A model generated the notes under the pieces. It saw only the letters and a list, made by a program, of their open reading frames with translations, searched no databases and had not been told where the DNA came from. Position numbers and translations under genes: made by a program. From Corylus avellana (Eukaryota > Streptophyta > Magnoliopsida > Fagales > Betulaceae), in NCBI RefSeq assembly GCF_901000735.1, contig NC_081545.1, forward strand, positions 6,129,540 through 6,193,539: 64,000 bases of DNA, in the 5' to 3' direction. How positions within the stretch are numbered: position 1 is the first letter of the stretch; each line of letters starts with the position of its first letter. Positions 45,077 to 56,260 of the stretch are shown one piece after another.

Positions 45077-45592
45077 TTTTAATCTTGGCCTTTTATTTTT
45101 ATTCAATAGCCATACAATACCATGTATTCTATTTAAATTAAATAATAAAATATTAATTCACTTTTAAAAAAAAATTAAAATAACAAAAAGTTAAAATCAA
45201 GTAAAAAAAATTGGGATGGTCTGGTCTAGGGTGGCTTCAGCCGCCTCAAAATCTGGGGTGGCTTCCCTAGGTACTTGGGGGTGGTGGTCCGGCCACCCCA
45301 AAGCCAAACAAATTTCAACCTTTTTTTTTTTTATTTGGCCATTGGGGGTGGCCGAACCACCTCCAAAAGGCCAATAAAAAAAAATTGAAATTTTGGTCTT
45401 TGGGGTGGCCGACAAAAGGCCACTCGACTCAATGAGTGGCTAACCACCCCTATGAATTGGCGCCCTCCGTTTCTTTATTTGACTTTATTTTTATTTTATT
45501 TTATTTTAAAATTAATTAATATTTTATTATTTAATTTAAGTGGGACAATGGTATTGAATGGTTGGATAAAATAGATGGCTAAAAAATTGAAT
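45077..45592. mobile_element. TIR element (about 0.5 kb) abutting TPS-psi2 exon 3
   Basis: The left arm (about 45,077-45,165: attcaatagccatacaatac..., ttaaattaaataataaaata) is inverted at about 45,500-45,592. The core, 45,205-45,455, is GC-richer, with repeated ggggtggc/gccaccc phrases in both orientations. It starts exactly where TPS homology ends, so it either inserted there or marks a recombination point. The same ggggtggccgaa phrases occur at 47,590-47,935. Confidence 0.6.
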
Positions 45593-46231
45593 AATCTTTA
45601 ATTAGAATAATAGAAGGGATCATGATCCCAGATATTCCAAAAAAAAAAAGTCTTTTCAAAATGACCGTTTTCACTATTTTCTACAAAAGTCAACATTTTA
45701 TTTTATTTTTCTATCACATTAACTATTTTTATTACCTCTTAAATAAAATACTCGAAAATACTCTTAACAAAAAGAATTACCAAACACACCAAAGTGATTT
45801 TTTTTTTTTTCAATAAAACAAAAATATATCAATAAATTTTTTTTAAAAAAATCTTTTTTAAAATTCCACACCCAAATTTTTATTTAAAAAAAAAATAGTT
45901 TTAGTTTATAAAAAATAAAATAAAATATAATTTTATATTATTAAGGGTATAATTATTTTCATCATTGGAAGGACATTGATAATTTTTAGTAGTTTGATAG
46001 AAACGTTGTCTCAATTGAAAGTTTAGAGGAAAACATTGTCAATTTTAGTTAGCAGGACAGCTAAAATAGGAGCAAAGAGAGCTACATACATCCACTGATC
46101 GCGCAATTTGAAGAATCGTTTGGCAATATGCTACTATGCTCAATCTTCATTCACCAAATTAATGTAAAAACAAAGGTTTTTTTTTTTTTTTTTTAATCCC
46201 TATCAATAAAGATAGAGGTTTTCATGAAAAT

Positions 46232-46233
<2 letters not shown>
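45593..46233. other. AT-rich spacer, no gene
   Basis: Poly(A)/poly(T) tracts and low-complexity A/T sequence. No coding or repeat signal beyond homopolymers. Confidence 0.5.
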
Positions 46234-46266
<33 letters not shown>

Positions 46267-46361
46267 ATCCACACAAGGGAAGAGGGAGAGGAGATTCGAA
46301 CTAATGATATCCGCTTCATAAGACGTGGTCCATAGCCAATTGAGTTACCCATTTGGGAGAC
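46234..46361 (-). mobile_element. tRNA-derived SINE, copy 2
   Basis: On the minus strand: ctcaattggctatgg (A-box-like), agttcgaatctcc (B-box-like), body and oligo(A) tail (the T run at 46,234-46,260). Same family as 16,432-16,540. The flanks share tgaaaat (46,225-46,231; 46,365-46,371), a weak target-site duplication. Confidence 0.75.
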
Positions 46362-47280
46362 CATTGAAAATCATATTTTAAAATAATAATGAAAGTTGAT
46401 AGTTAAAATATAAAATCAGATGTAGATACTTTAAAAAACTGAGTAACTAAAATAGAAAAATGTTATCTTTTAGCTAAAATATGAAGTAAATTTGCTAAGC
46501 AAAATGTGAATACTCTAATAAGACATGCACATTACTTTAGAATATAGATGATTTGAAAAAAGAATATTGTAAATGAAATACTGAAAGTAAATAGCTAAAA
46601 TATAGAGTGAGATATGTAGGTGCTTTGTAAAAGTGAGTATCTAAAAGACTAAAATAAGAAAATGTAATCTTTTAGCTAAAATGAAGAAAAATTTGCTGAA
46701 TTAGATATGTAAGCTTAATGGTTTGGTCCAGACTAAAAAGGCTTTGGTCCTGCAGGAAGATAACTATTCATAATCCAATTATCTTATATCAACTTCTTGG
46801 TACCTCATCGTTGATTTTATAAATATATGATACCTAATAATGTTATGTCAATTTTGTTGCCTTTAATTATTTATTTTAATATCATTTATTTAGAAAATTA
46901 ATATATTAAGAGAGTAATGCTACATACTCCACTCTCATCTTATTGGGGTGATATGGAAGTGCTCATCAATTGTTTGATCAAACTTAAAAAAAATAAATTA
47001 AATAATAATAATAATAATAATAATAATAATCAAGGGTTGCTCATATCCGAAACCAAAAGCGAATAATTTAGGGTTTAGTGGTTAACCATCTTTATAGTAC
47101 CAGTGGTAAAGCCCATTCTCAAATGGTTGCCTCACTTTCAAAAGTATTGTATGTGGATGATACCTGTACATCCAATAAATGAAGATAGTCTTTCCATCCA
47201 TGTTCTGTCCAATATTTTAACGGTGTGTCACATCAAATTAATCAACAACTGACACTTGTGCCATATGCTTTATTAATTAA
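46362..47280. other. AT-rich spacer with a short AAT microsatellite
   Basis: No gene. Contains an (AAT)n run at 47,000-47,030 and tandem-like 'aatatgaagtaaatttgctaa' phrases between 46,480 and 46,700. Confidence 0.55.
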
Positions 47281-47522
47281 TGTTAGAATATATTCATATT
47301 ATATTCTACATATATTCTGATATTCACTGTATCTGCTGATTGATCTATATTTCCCTGTATAAATATATTGATTTGATTATGTAATATTGTCAATAAACTC
47401 TTGATTGTATTTCCTATTTTATCTGGCCTTATTCAACTATAAATAGGTCATCTTGTATACAGTTCAATACACACAAAAATACAGTATTCAGTTCATCCCA
47501 ATATTCTCTAGTTATTTTAACA
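47281..47522 (+). mobile_element. Solo LTR, copia-like, 242 bp
   Basis: Begins tgttagaatatatt and ends gttattttaaca. It has a TATA-like actataaataggtc near 47,438 and a short leader. Only a 4-bp flank match (ttaa) is seen in AT-rich surroundings. No internal sequence, so a solo LTR; copia is suggested by size and ends. Confidence 0.6.
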
Positions 47523-47589
47523 TTAATATTATTTAAAATTTATAAAATTATAAAAAATTAACCCAAAAAAATAAAAAGAAAAAAAAATC

Positions 47590-47935
47590 TAGGTACGCCA
47601 AAATGGCCCCCATCTTTGCCAAGGGGATGGCTCGAGCCCCAAGGCCCTTGGTTGTTTTCGACCACTCCCATTTTGCCATGCGTGGCTCACCTCCAATGGC
47701 GAAATGGGGGTGGCCGAAAACAATCAAGGGACTTGGGGGTGGCTGAGCCATCCCCATTTGGCTTGTGGGTCGTTTCAGCCACCTCGTATGGATAGTTTGG
47801 GCCAAAGGCTTTAGGTAGTTCGGCCACCCGCAATGACTAAATGGGGGTGGCCGAAACCACCTGTAGAGCGCCCATAAGGGGTGGCCGAAACCACCCAAAG
47901 GCCAAACGAGGATGTCCGATCATTGGGGTTGGTTT
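47590..47935. repeat. GC-rich repeat of ggggtggccgaa / gccacccc phrases
   Basis: At least eight copies of g(g/a)ggtggccgaa-like or complementary phrases. The same composition occurs in the core of the TIR element at 45,205-45,455, so it is probably a related non-autonomous element. Open frames here are antisense artefacts. Confidence 0.6.
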
Positions 47936-48017
47936 CGCAATTAAAGAATTAGCAATGACCCAAATGTCCTCACTAGTAATAACCATCAATTAGCGAAAAC
48001 ATTTTGGGGTCATTTCT

Positions 48018-50590
48018 AACCATACTTACGCAAGCTGATTGTGAAAGTGTTGGCCAATAGAATGAAGAAAGTCTTGTCTTCCATAATTTCCCCTCACCAG
48101 AGTGCATTCATACATAGGCGTCTTATTAGTGACAACACCAGTGTGGTCTTTGAGGCGTTGCACACCATGAATGCATGCTTAAAAGGTGGGAAAGGGTATA
48201 TGACTTTAAAGCTGGATATGAGCAAGGCTTATGACAGGGTGGAATAGGATTTTTTAGAGGCAATTATGCGGAGACTTAGGTTTGACGAGAGGTGGGTGTC
48301 CCTTATAATGGTACGTGTACGCACTGTATCTTACTCTATGCTCATTAATGGGCAACCATATGGGCACATCCGCCCTTCACGTGGGATTAGACAAGGGGAC
48401 CCTCTCTCACCTTATCTGTTTATTATGTGTGCCGAAGGATTGAGCACCCTTCTTAATATGGCAGAACGAGAAGGTAAAATTACAGGACTACCTATTGCCA
48501 ATGGAGGGACTAAAACTAACCACCTCTTTTTTGCGGATGATAATTTGTTGTTTTGCATGGCTAGTGTTTCGGAATGGGCATATGTGCAGGCCATACTTGA
48601 CAAATATGAGAAAGCCTCTGGTCAAAAATTGAACTGAGACAAGACGACCATTTTTTTAGCAGGAATACCAAGGAGAAAGCTAAGCAATTCATTGCCTCCT
48701 TGTCCAGGGTGAGTGTAACCACCAACTATGAAAAGTACTTGGCTTTGCCGGCCATCATAGGAAAATCTCGCGCAAGTGCGTTTGCTGGTATCAAAGGGAG
48801 GATTTCGGAGCGTATAAATGGATGGAAGGAGAATTTCCTATCCCAAGGAGGTAAAGAGGTTCCAGTGAAGGCGGTAATTTAGGTCATACCCACATACACT
48901 ATGAGTGTATTCCAATTGCCAAAAAGTCTTTGTTGGGAAATCAATTTGCTAATGTCCAAGTTTTGGTGAGGTCATAAGCAAGATGACAGTCGTATTGCAT
49001 GGATGAGTTGGACCAAGTTAGGACGGGCAAAGGAGAGGGGAGGCTTGGGGTATAGAGACTTGGAATGGTTTAATATGGCTCTCTTAGCAAAACAAGGCTG
49101 GAGATTGATTCAAAATCCAGAAGGGCTTGCAGCTAAGATCCTCAAGGAGAAATATTATCCTCAAGGCAGCTTTTTGGAAACAAATCTTGGAAGACAACCA
49201 TCTTATGTATGGCGGAGCATATGGAATGCAAAGTAAGCATTTGGTCTGACAAATGGGCCCCTACATCTACTGGCGGTTACATTCAGTCCCCAATCAAAAT
49301 TCTTGATCAGGAGACTAAAGTGAGTGAGTTGTTGGATATTGATATCAACTGGTGGAACATGAACTTAGTCCATGAGATTTTCATGGCTGAGGAAGCAGGA
49401 CTCATTTGTAGCATGGCAATGTGTCTTTGCAGAGGTGAGGATAAACTGGTTTGGTCGTACACCAAGAATGGTGAAGACACAATGAGGAGCAAATATCATT
49501 TAGCCAAGGATAGGTTTGAAATCGACAATGGGAGCTACTCAAACAGGGATAGCAACAAGCCTTTGTGGAAGGCTATATGGAATATTAAAGGTCCGAGCGT
49601 TACCAAAATGTTCCTTTGGAAGGCTTGTAGTGATATCTTGCCAACCAAGGAAAAGATGTGCAAGAAACATGTTACAACTGATCCTTTGTGTCAGATCTGC
49701 AATTTGGAGGTGGAGATGTCAGGACACATCCTTTGGAGCTGTCCATCAGCTTGAGATGTATGGTCTGAATGTTCCAACAGGATACATAAATGCTCTAGTG
49801 ACATCACTAACTTCATGAGTATTTTGGAGAAGTTGCTAGAACGTTTAAACGATGAAGACATACAACGGGTAATGTTTGTTGCACGGGAGATTTGGCAAGG
49901 GCGGAACACAGTGGTTTTTGGTGGGAAATTCTCTAGTGCAAAGTTAGTCTTATGCACAGCAACTGATCAGGTGGAGGCTTTCAAAAAAGCTAAAGAGCAA
50001 GTCCACAATCGTCGGCCCAGTCCCAGGAGATCCATTGTCGAATCGTGGTGAAAGCCACCTAGGGGAATCATTAAAGTTAACTGGGATGCATCTGTGGAAA
50101 GCAAAGGGAAGAGAATTGGCATCGGTCTCATTATGAGAGATCATGGAGGTGCGGCGATAGCAATGCTGTGCAAGACAAGGGCTTACGTCCAGGATCCAGG
50201 CACGGCCAAGGCCATAGCAGCTAGAAGAGGAGTTGAGTTCTGCGCAGAATTTGGTATACGGAGAGTTATTTTGGAAAGAGATGCACTCCAGATTGTTCAA
50301 GCACTCAACCAAGCAGTGGGAGGGTTGGAACCAGCGGGAGTGATTCTACATGACGCGCAGCAGATGCTTCAACGGTTCCAGGACTGTACGGTGCACTATA
50401 TCCACCGTGAGGCCAACGGGGCTGCTCACAAGTTAGCTAGGTTAGCTCTTACACTAGGGATGGACAAGGTTTGGAGAGATGAGTTTCCAGAATGTATGCA
50501 TGATATTGTATCCAAGCAGTTTCATAATCTATAAAGTTTGGAATACCACTTCAAAAAATAATAATAATAATAATAAAAATATTTCGGAAG
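48018..50590 (+). pseudogene. LINE-C, 5'-truncated LINE remnant (RT to RNase H)
   Basis: Starts inside RT (KVLANRMKKVL) and runs to a 3' (AAT)n-like tail at about 50,560. RT (48,023-48,640) has DMSKAYD, QGDPLSP and FADD. Stops follow at DRVE*, QKLN* and other points. The zf-RVT region is at about 49,560-49,754 and RNase H at about 50,060-50,534 (NWDAS, ERDALQIV, HREANGAAHKLA). In RNase H the usual catalytic Glu position reads Lys (TAKAIAARR). No endonuclease or ORF1 remains. It is related to LINE-A rather than LINE-B. 5' truncation is usual for LINE copies. Confidence 0.88.
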
Positions 50591-51208
50591 TATTAACTTT
50601 TAAACAATGAGTAGTGTTAGGAACCATCTTTTTATCCTCCTAAAGTTGATGTGGCATTTAAAATTATCATTAAATTTTAGATGAATCATACTTTTATTTT
50701 GATCCAATTGTGATTTTGAAAGCCACATCAACTTTAGAATGATTAAAAAAGGATAAAAAGATGGTCCATAACATTACTTATACTATATGTAAGCATACAC
50801 TTAACATAGTATATAAACTTATATATGATTGACATAATATATGTAATGTAAGTATACAATTAACATACATGAATCAATTGAAGAATTTATCGAACTATTT
50901 GGATTTTTTATTATACTCGTGCACTTCTTCAATCAATTACAATACGATTGAAGGATCAATTGAAATATCTAGATTGTCTATATATAGCTATCTAGATTAT
51001 CTAGATGAAGGATCGATTGAAATATCAATTGCTAAGATTCAAAAAAATATGCGTTGTTTGCTCGCCTTGGACGGCCTGCATGTCTTCGTTGTTTTTGGGT
51101 TTAGGTCTCCTTGGATCTGGTTCAACATTGTTTTGATGCCTCTTATAAACTAAAAAGATTATACCGAAACATCTTCTTTAGTAATTTAATTAGAGTTTAG
51201 AGTTTAAG
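50591..51208. other. AT-rich spacer, no gene
   Basis: Contains two diverged copies of a 'caattgaaatatc' phrase (50,950-51,030). The 94-codon open frame at 50,869-51,153 has no recognisable domain. Confidence 0.5.
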
Positions 51209-51264
51209 ATTATTCGTGTCGGTGTCTACTATTTTAAATTTTAGTAGACACCGACACGAATAAT
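51209..51264. repeat. Perfect 22-bp inverted repeat with 12-nt loop
   Basis: The arms 51,209-51,230 and 51,243-51,264 are exact reverse complements (attattcgtgtc.../...gacacgaataat) around an A/T loop. A transcript would form a strong hairpin. No element ends or gene are associated. Confidence 0.9.
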
Positions 51265-51640
51265 GAATAATAACCATGAAATTGCTCCAATCGAGTGACT
51301 TGGAGAGCATCCGATACCACCGTGATCCTTCTCTCGGATCGGTTGACATTTTATTTGTGATTTGTAGTCCTCTGCACTTTTCAGATTTGAATAATTATAG
51401 AAGTCGGTGCTGGTCCAATAAAAGAATCTCTGGTGGATCATGTGCATGTACCATTTCTTATTATAAAGCAAGTTGGAGTTGGACCCAACATGTACCATTT
51501 CTTTTTCTTTTTTTTAGTATTAAATTTTAACTACAAAAATGGTTCATTTTCATTTCAAATAAAATTGATCAGATTAATTTATTAGTCTCATATGAAATAC
51601 CGTTAATTAAAAAGAAATATTATGTCCCACACTGCTAATT
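51265..51640. other. Spacer, no gene
   Basis: No coding or repeat signal recognised. Confidence 0.5.
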
Positions 51641-51649
51641 TTCATTTCA

Positions 51650-52680
51650 CATGCATGGGGGTTTGGCCTTGTCGTATATACGCGCGGTCTGTCACAATAT
51701 GTTTGTTCACTAGCACCTTAAACCTTGAGAGAGGAAAATTCTAGAGAGAAAAATGTGGTTTCGGTATAGTCTCATCCTTGTTATGTTAAGCCTTGAAACT
51801 TAAACTTGTTTTTCTTTTTGTTGATATATGTGATTTACTTTGATTTCTACGAGTCTTAAGCATATATACCATGAGAACTCTATAATTTATCTTTCTTAAA
51901 GTAAATAGTTTTTTACTCTTGTTTTTCAATGTTTATGAACGTTCCATGATATTTGGTCCAACGTTCGGCCAAATCCGTCCTTTATTGACCGAACATTTCA
52001 TATTGAGACCGAACGTTTGACAGTGCCCATAGTGGATAATTAGGATTTTTAATAATGGTTTAGTGTGTCTAACTCTTGAGTAGGATTTTTAGGTCCATAA
52101 ATTAGACTCTCGAGGTACCATTTATAATGTTACAACATGTTTCATAGTAGTGGGAGTTCAAGATGTCCAAAATTATGGATGAGCAAAAAAGATATGTAAA
52201 TACTTGCAAAACTGATTTAATGAACATGTGATATGCTAGAAGAGTGACCAAGTATTACTCTTCAATAACATGTTTTGAGCCTATTACTTTATATGTTTAA
52301 CTATGATTTTCTAAATAAATGAACAATATTTACATTGTATGACATGTTACACCCATTCTTACAGTATAATAGCCATGGGCGTATTATATGGGGTTTGACC
52401 TTATGGTCAAAAGATGTTTATTGTTTACATTTAACCTTGGATCTAATGGTAGTTTCGTGGCTAACGTAGCCAGGCTTGATTGGTGGTCATTATGGATGGA
52501 CATCATTAGTAGCGTGGGTCACCCGAGGTCGAACTCAGTTGGGTTGCAAGTTAGTGGACGATAGTATGTGTATGATCCAAGACGCCAATATTCCATTACA
52601 AGTCCTTCAGGACAACTCCAACCCAACCAAAAACGGATTAAGAGCTTGGATTGACCATATGGAGGATAACTATGATTAAT
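51650..52680 (+). mobile_element. Gypsy-type LTR-like remnant
   Basis: Leader-like tract (cttgagagaggaaaattctagagag), 'gaccgaacgtttgac' phrases similar to 42,360-42,440, and U5-like text around 52,440-52,680. No reliable ends or coding domains. Confidence 0.35.
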
Positions 52681-52971
52681 AAAGTACACTTATATAATAT
52701 GATTTTCCTGCATCAAAATATCAGTGATTGTTATTGGAACTATGCCTCACGCTTTCTTTAAAATAAACTATATTCATATGGCATAGTAACAGAGATAATA
52801 CACATCCTATTAGTGAAAATTTACATTTATTATTCCATGTTATGAACTCTCACTTAAGGCCCATTACATAAATCGGTTTTGTTATAATTTAATTACTAAA
52901 TCATGAATTTATATAACTATTTTCCTTCCATCTACCAAACGCTTCGGTGTTTTCCAGTTTAGTAGGATACC

Positions 52972-53229
52972 CACTACAAAAATTTAACGATTTTGTGATT
53001 GCGTATTAGTGACTTTTTTGGGCCAAAAAAGTCACTACTAGGTTAGTGACGTGCCTGTAGTAACATTTTTTAAATGACAAAAATTTGGTAGACTAGAAAC
53101 GGGGGTAGCGACTTTTTACTGTTCACACGTTACCCTTTTGGTGACATGTGAACAGTAAAAACGTCACTACCCCTTAAAAAATTATAAAAAAAATAAAAAA
53201 TAAAAAATAAAAAAAATTCACCACTAATT

Positions 53230-53263
<34 letters not shown>

Positions 53264-53620
53264 CTTGTTTCTTCTCTTTTCCCTTGCTTGCCGACAGACC
53301 CCTCCCCCTCAATTATTATTTTTTTCTTTCCTTCCTAGTTCCTTCCCTTATTACCCCTACGGACACATGATTTTTTCCTCCCACTTCTTAACTCTTTTAT
53401 TGTTTCTTGAAGCTACAGAGAGCATAACCAAAGAGAGAGAATGGGGGCGAGGGAGAGAAGCAGAGACGTTGGGAGAACAGGCTAGCAGGTGGGAGCGAGA
53501 GTGACGATAGAGAGAGGACAGAGTCTGATCAAAGAGGCAGAGTGAGAATTGAGAGAGGGAAGTGAAACCCACAGAGAGAGTAATAGGGAGAGATTATGTG
53601 CTTTATTAAGCTTAAATGTA
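52972..53620 (+). mobile_element. CACTA-type terminal fragment, different family
   Basis: Begins cactacaaaaattt at 52,972. Subterminal agtgac/gtcact motifs follow, and a large imperfect palindrome at 53,102-53,173. An A-rich tract, a (TA)n run (53,231-53,261) and a pyrimidine- then GA-rich tract come next. No transposase or right terminus is seen, so it is a solo end or truncated copy. Confidence 0.6.
53102..53173. repeat. Imperfect palindrome in the CACTA fragment
   Basis: ggggtagcgac, tttttactgttcaca pairs with tgtgaacagtaaaaa, cgtcactacccc across a few bases, giving arms of about 33 bp with a handful of mismatches. Confidence 0.8.
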
Positions 53621-53874
53621 CTATGAAATGACGAAGCTATCCTACACATCAGCATGAGAAATTAGATGCTTTATGAACCAAATATCATTATGAAACATGA
53701 CTCGAATAAATATGGTAAATCTTCTGATTTAGATTCGTAGAAGGAACCTAAATCTTTAAGATTCTATATATCCTTTACAAACACTGAATTTGAGACTAGT
53801 TTCTGCTTAGTTTTATTAATCACTCGCAAACTATAAATAAGATAAATACAAAGACATAGACTTGTAGATGAACT

Positions 53875-53928
53875 CCTACCCCTACTAGAAGATAAACTCC
53901 TACCCCTACTAGAAGATAAACTCCTTGT
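53875..53928 (+). repeat. 24-bp tandem repeat downstream of TPS-psi3
   Basis: aactcctacccctactagaa occurs twice in direct tandem, then a third partial copy, just past the 3' end of TPS-psi3. Confidence 0.85.
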
Positions 53929-55307
53929 CGCATATCCCCTACACTAAGTTTATTCGATCAATAGGGATAGGTTTGACAATTAACGAGGTCAAATGATCTT
54001 TAATCACCCCAGTCGATGTACCAATTCCATCTCCAAGTTGGTAGATGCATTGAGCAGTGCGTGCCATGTTTAATGATATCTTCACGACAGATTTTGGGAG
54101 GGAGCTTTTGGCACTCTCTTCATTCAGCTTTTTCCACGAATAGCTGATTAATCTCTTTATGTGATCTTGAGCTTCTTCTTTGGATACACCTTCTTGTACC
54201 ATGTAGCACTCGATGGATTTCACTACATCACCTCTCTTGCTTTCAGCCTACCAATACAATTAAGAAACAGAAAGTAAAATCAATCTAATCAATATGGATT
54301 TCATCCATTATCAAATAAAATAAGACTAATTGGTCAATTGATACAATCAATATGTACTTCTTCCATTCTCAAACAAATTAACAGCTTCTGGCTAGCTTAA
54401 TTGCAAATATTTGTACCAAACGTACCTCCCAAGTCCCCAAATCATCACTTAGTCGAGTTATGAGGGATGCCCAATATATAAGGTCAGAGCCATGCTTTAA
54501 GCAATCAAGTGTATCTGTAGATATGGTGCACCCAAGCAGAACGTAAGCATGGACTATGGCTGAATTGAAGGACCACCCACAGAAATCCATGCATTTTCTA
54601 AGTACTCGTCCACAGTCGGAGTGTATCCGCTGGAAAACCATCGTCTTTCTACCAAATATGATCGACAAAGATTTGCCCACTGCCATGAAAACAACAATAT
54701 TGATTACACCCCCACGACATGCATTGAAGAATTGACTTCAATTTTGTTTTTTGGTTTTTTGTTTTTGGCTTACCGCTTCCTTAAGGTAGGGGAAAGTATT
54801 CAACCCATGATCTTTGAGAACATCAAAGACCACTTCATTAGCAAAGTTAAGTATGGCAAGATAGCAAATCTTCATGTACATTGGAAGATCCTCCATTGCC
54901 TCCATTTCCCATCTGCATGTTCAAGATATATTACAAAAGAGAAGGGAACAATGTTTATGATCCAAGTGATGTTTTGGACAAAATAAAATAAACTTGTATA
55001 CTTGATAATTATGCTTTTACCGATCCACAGCATCAGTGAAGCATTCAAGCTCCTCCAGCGATCCATACATATCATACATGTCATCAATTGCTGATAATAT
55101 GCATATAAATTTGGTGAGGCCTATCCTGCACTTGGAAAACTGGGGCTCAAATATGCTCCCTATTGCCCACAAATAATTGATCTCGATCATCCTGTCCCTT
55201 GAAAAAGCTAGCTTATCTTTAAAACCCAAGTCTCTCCACCACCTATATATGAATCAAGTTTCAAAGATTTCAATCTTTCTGCATGTCTTCCATGAAAGTA
55301 TATAGAT

Positions 55308-55865
55308 GCAGGAGAGGAACATTAGTATGGATTTATTATTTATGAATGTGTGTTTTAGTTTTCATTTTTCATTAAGGATTAAGTTTTTCTTCTCTATTAA
55401 GATTATGTTTTCTTTTTTCAATAAGGATTTTTTTTTCTCTTCTTAAATTATGAGTATTTTTTAGTCAATATAAGGGATACACATGCACTCAATGGAATAA
55501 TTTAATTTTGAAGTATCAATTAAATTTTAATGTTTTAGAGTTATTTCGTTGTTTGCATAATTGGAGCAACTATGATCTTTTTCTTCTCTATTTGTTATTT
55601 TCTGTCTTCCTAAATTCTCTTTTTGTTAGGTGGTCTTGGCCTCTCTCAATCTCAAAAGTTAGCTCAAGAGGTGAGGCTTTCCTTCGCATTTATAAACTGA
55701 CCACTAGCTCCTTCCACAACCGATGTGTGGATAACCCCAACAATCTTCTCTCAACACATCGGGTCTTAGGTCGGAGCAGCGACAACCTGTTTCTTCCATG
55801 GACTGTTAGGCTGAAACTTGTTAGTAAATCTGGTCTCTGAACAATCTTAGTTCTGCCCAGCATCA
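55308..55865 (+). mobile_element. LTR-like insertion in TPS-psi3 intron 3
   Basis: Order of phrases matches the reversed fragment at 37,160-37,640 (gatgcaggagag; ttaaggattaag; tagttctgcccagca). It accounts for about half of the enlarged intron. Ends are approximate and no target duplication was seen. Confidence 0.4.
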
Positions 55866-56215
55866 TATATACATATATATACCCTTTTTTATCTTACCCC
55901 TACTTACCATCCTTTACACACTAGATAAATTGAATTTATAGCTCCTGAATGGTTCACTATCTGGATAAGATATATTTGTAGCAAATTTTTGTCCTTAGCT
56001 AAGGGCTTATTAAGTAGTTAAATAAATTAATTAATTAATTAATTAAAAAAAAAAAATGGGCCCTTTGAACTCCGTCGTAGAGTAACGCCATGGTAAGGGG
56101 TAAGTCACCTGTTCAAATTCGATAAGGCGCTTTAGGATTTTTCATAATACCCAGCCATACCATAGTACTCTTTTTGGAGGAAGGATGGAGATCTTGTTGA
56201 AAAAAGTAACAAACC

Positions 56216-56228
<13 letters not shown>

Positions 56229-56257
<29 letters not shown>
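56229..56257 (+). repeat. (AG)n microsatellite in TPS-psi3 intron 3
   Basis: About 14 uninterrupted AG units after a short (TA)n run, close to the exon 3 donor on the minus strand. Likely length-polymorphic. Confidence 0.95.

Positions 56258-56260
<3 letters not shown>

Noticed and set aside
47548..47898. 116-codon minus-strand open frame
   Set aside because: Falls entirely within the ggggtggccgaa repeat; repetitive and without a domain.
50869..51153. 94-codon plus-strand open frame
   Set aside because: No homology recognised, repeated ISIEGS-like phrases from a short DNA repeat, no promoter or splice context.
56050..56135. Possible third SINE (gttcaaattc B-box-like word)
   Set aside because: No convincing A-box at the right distance, no tail or target duplication.
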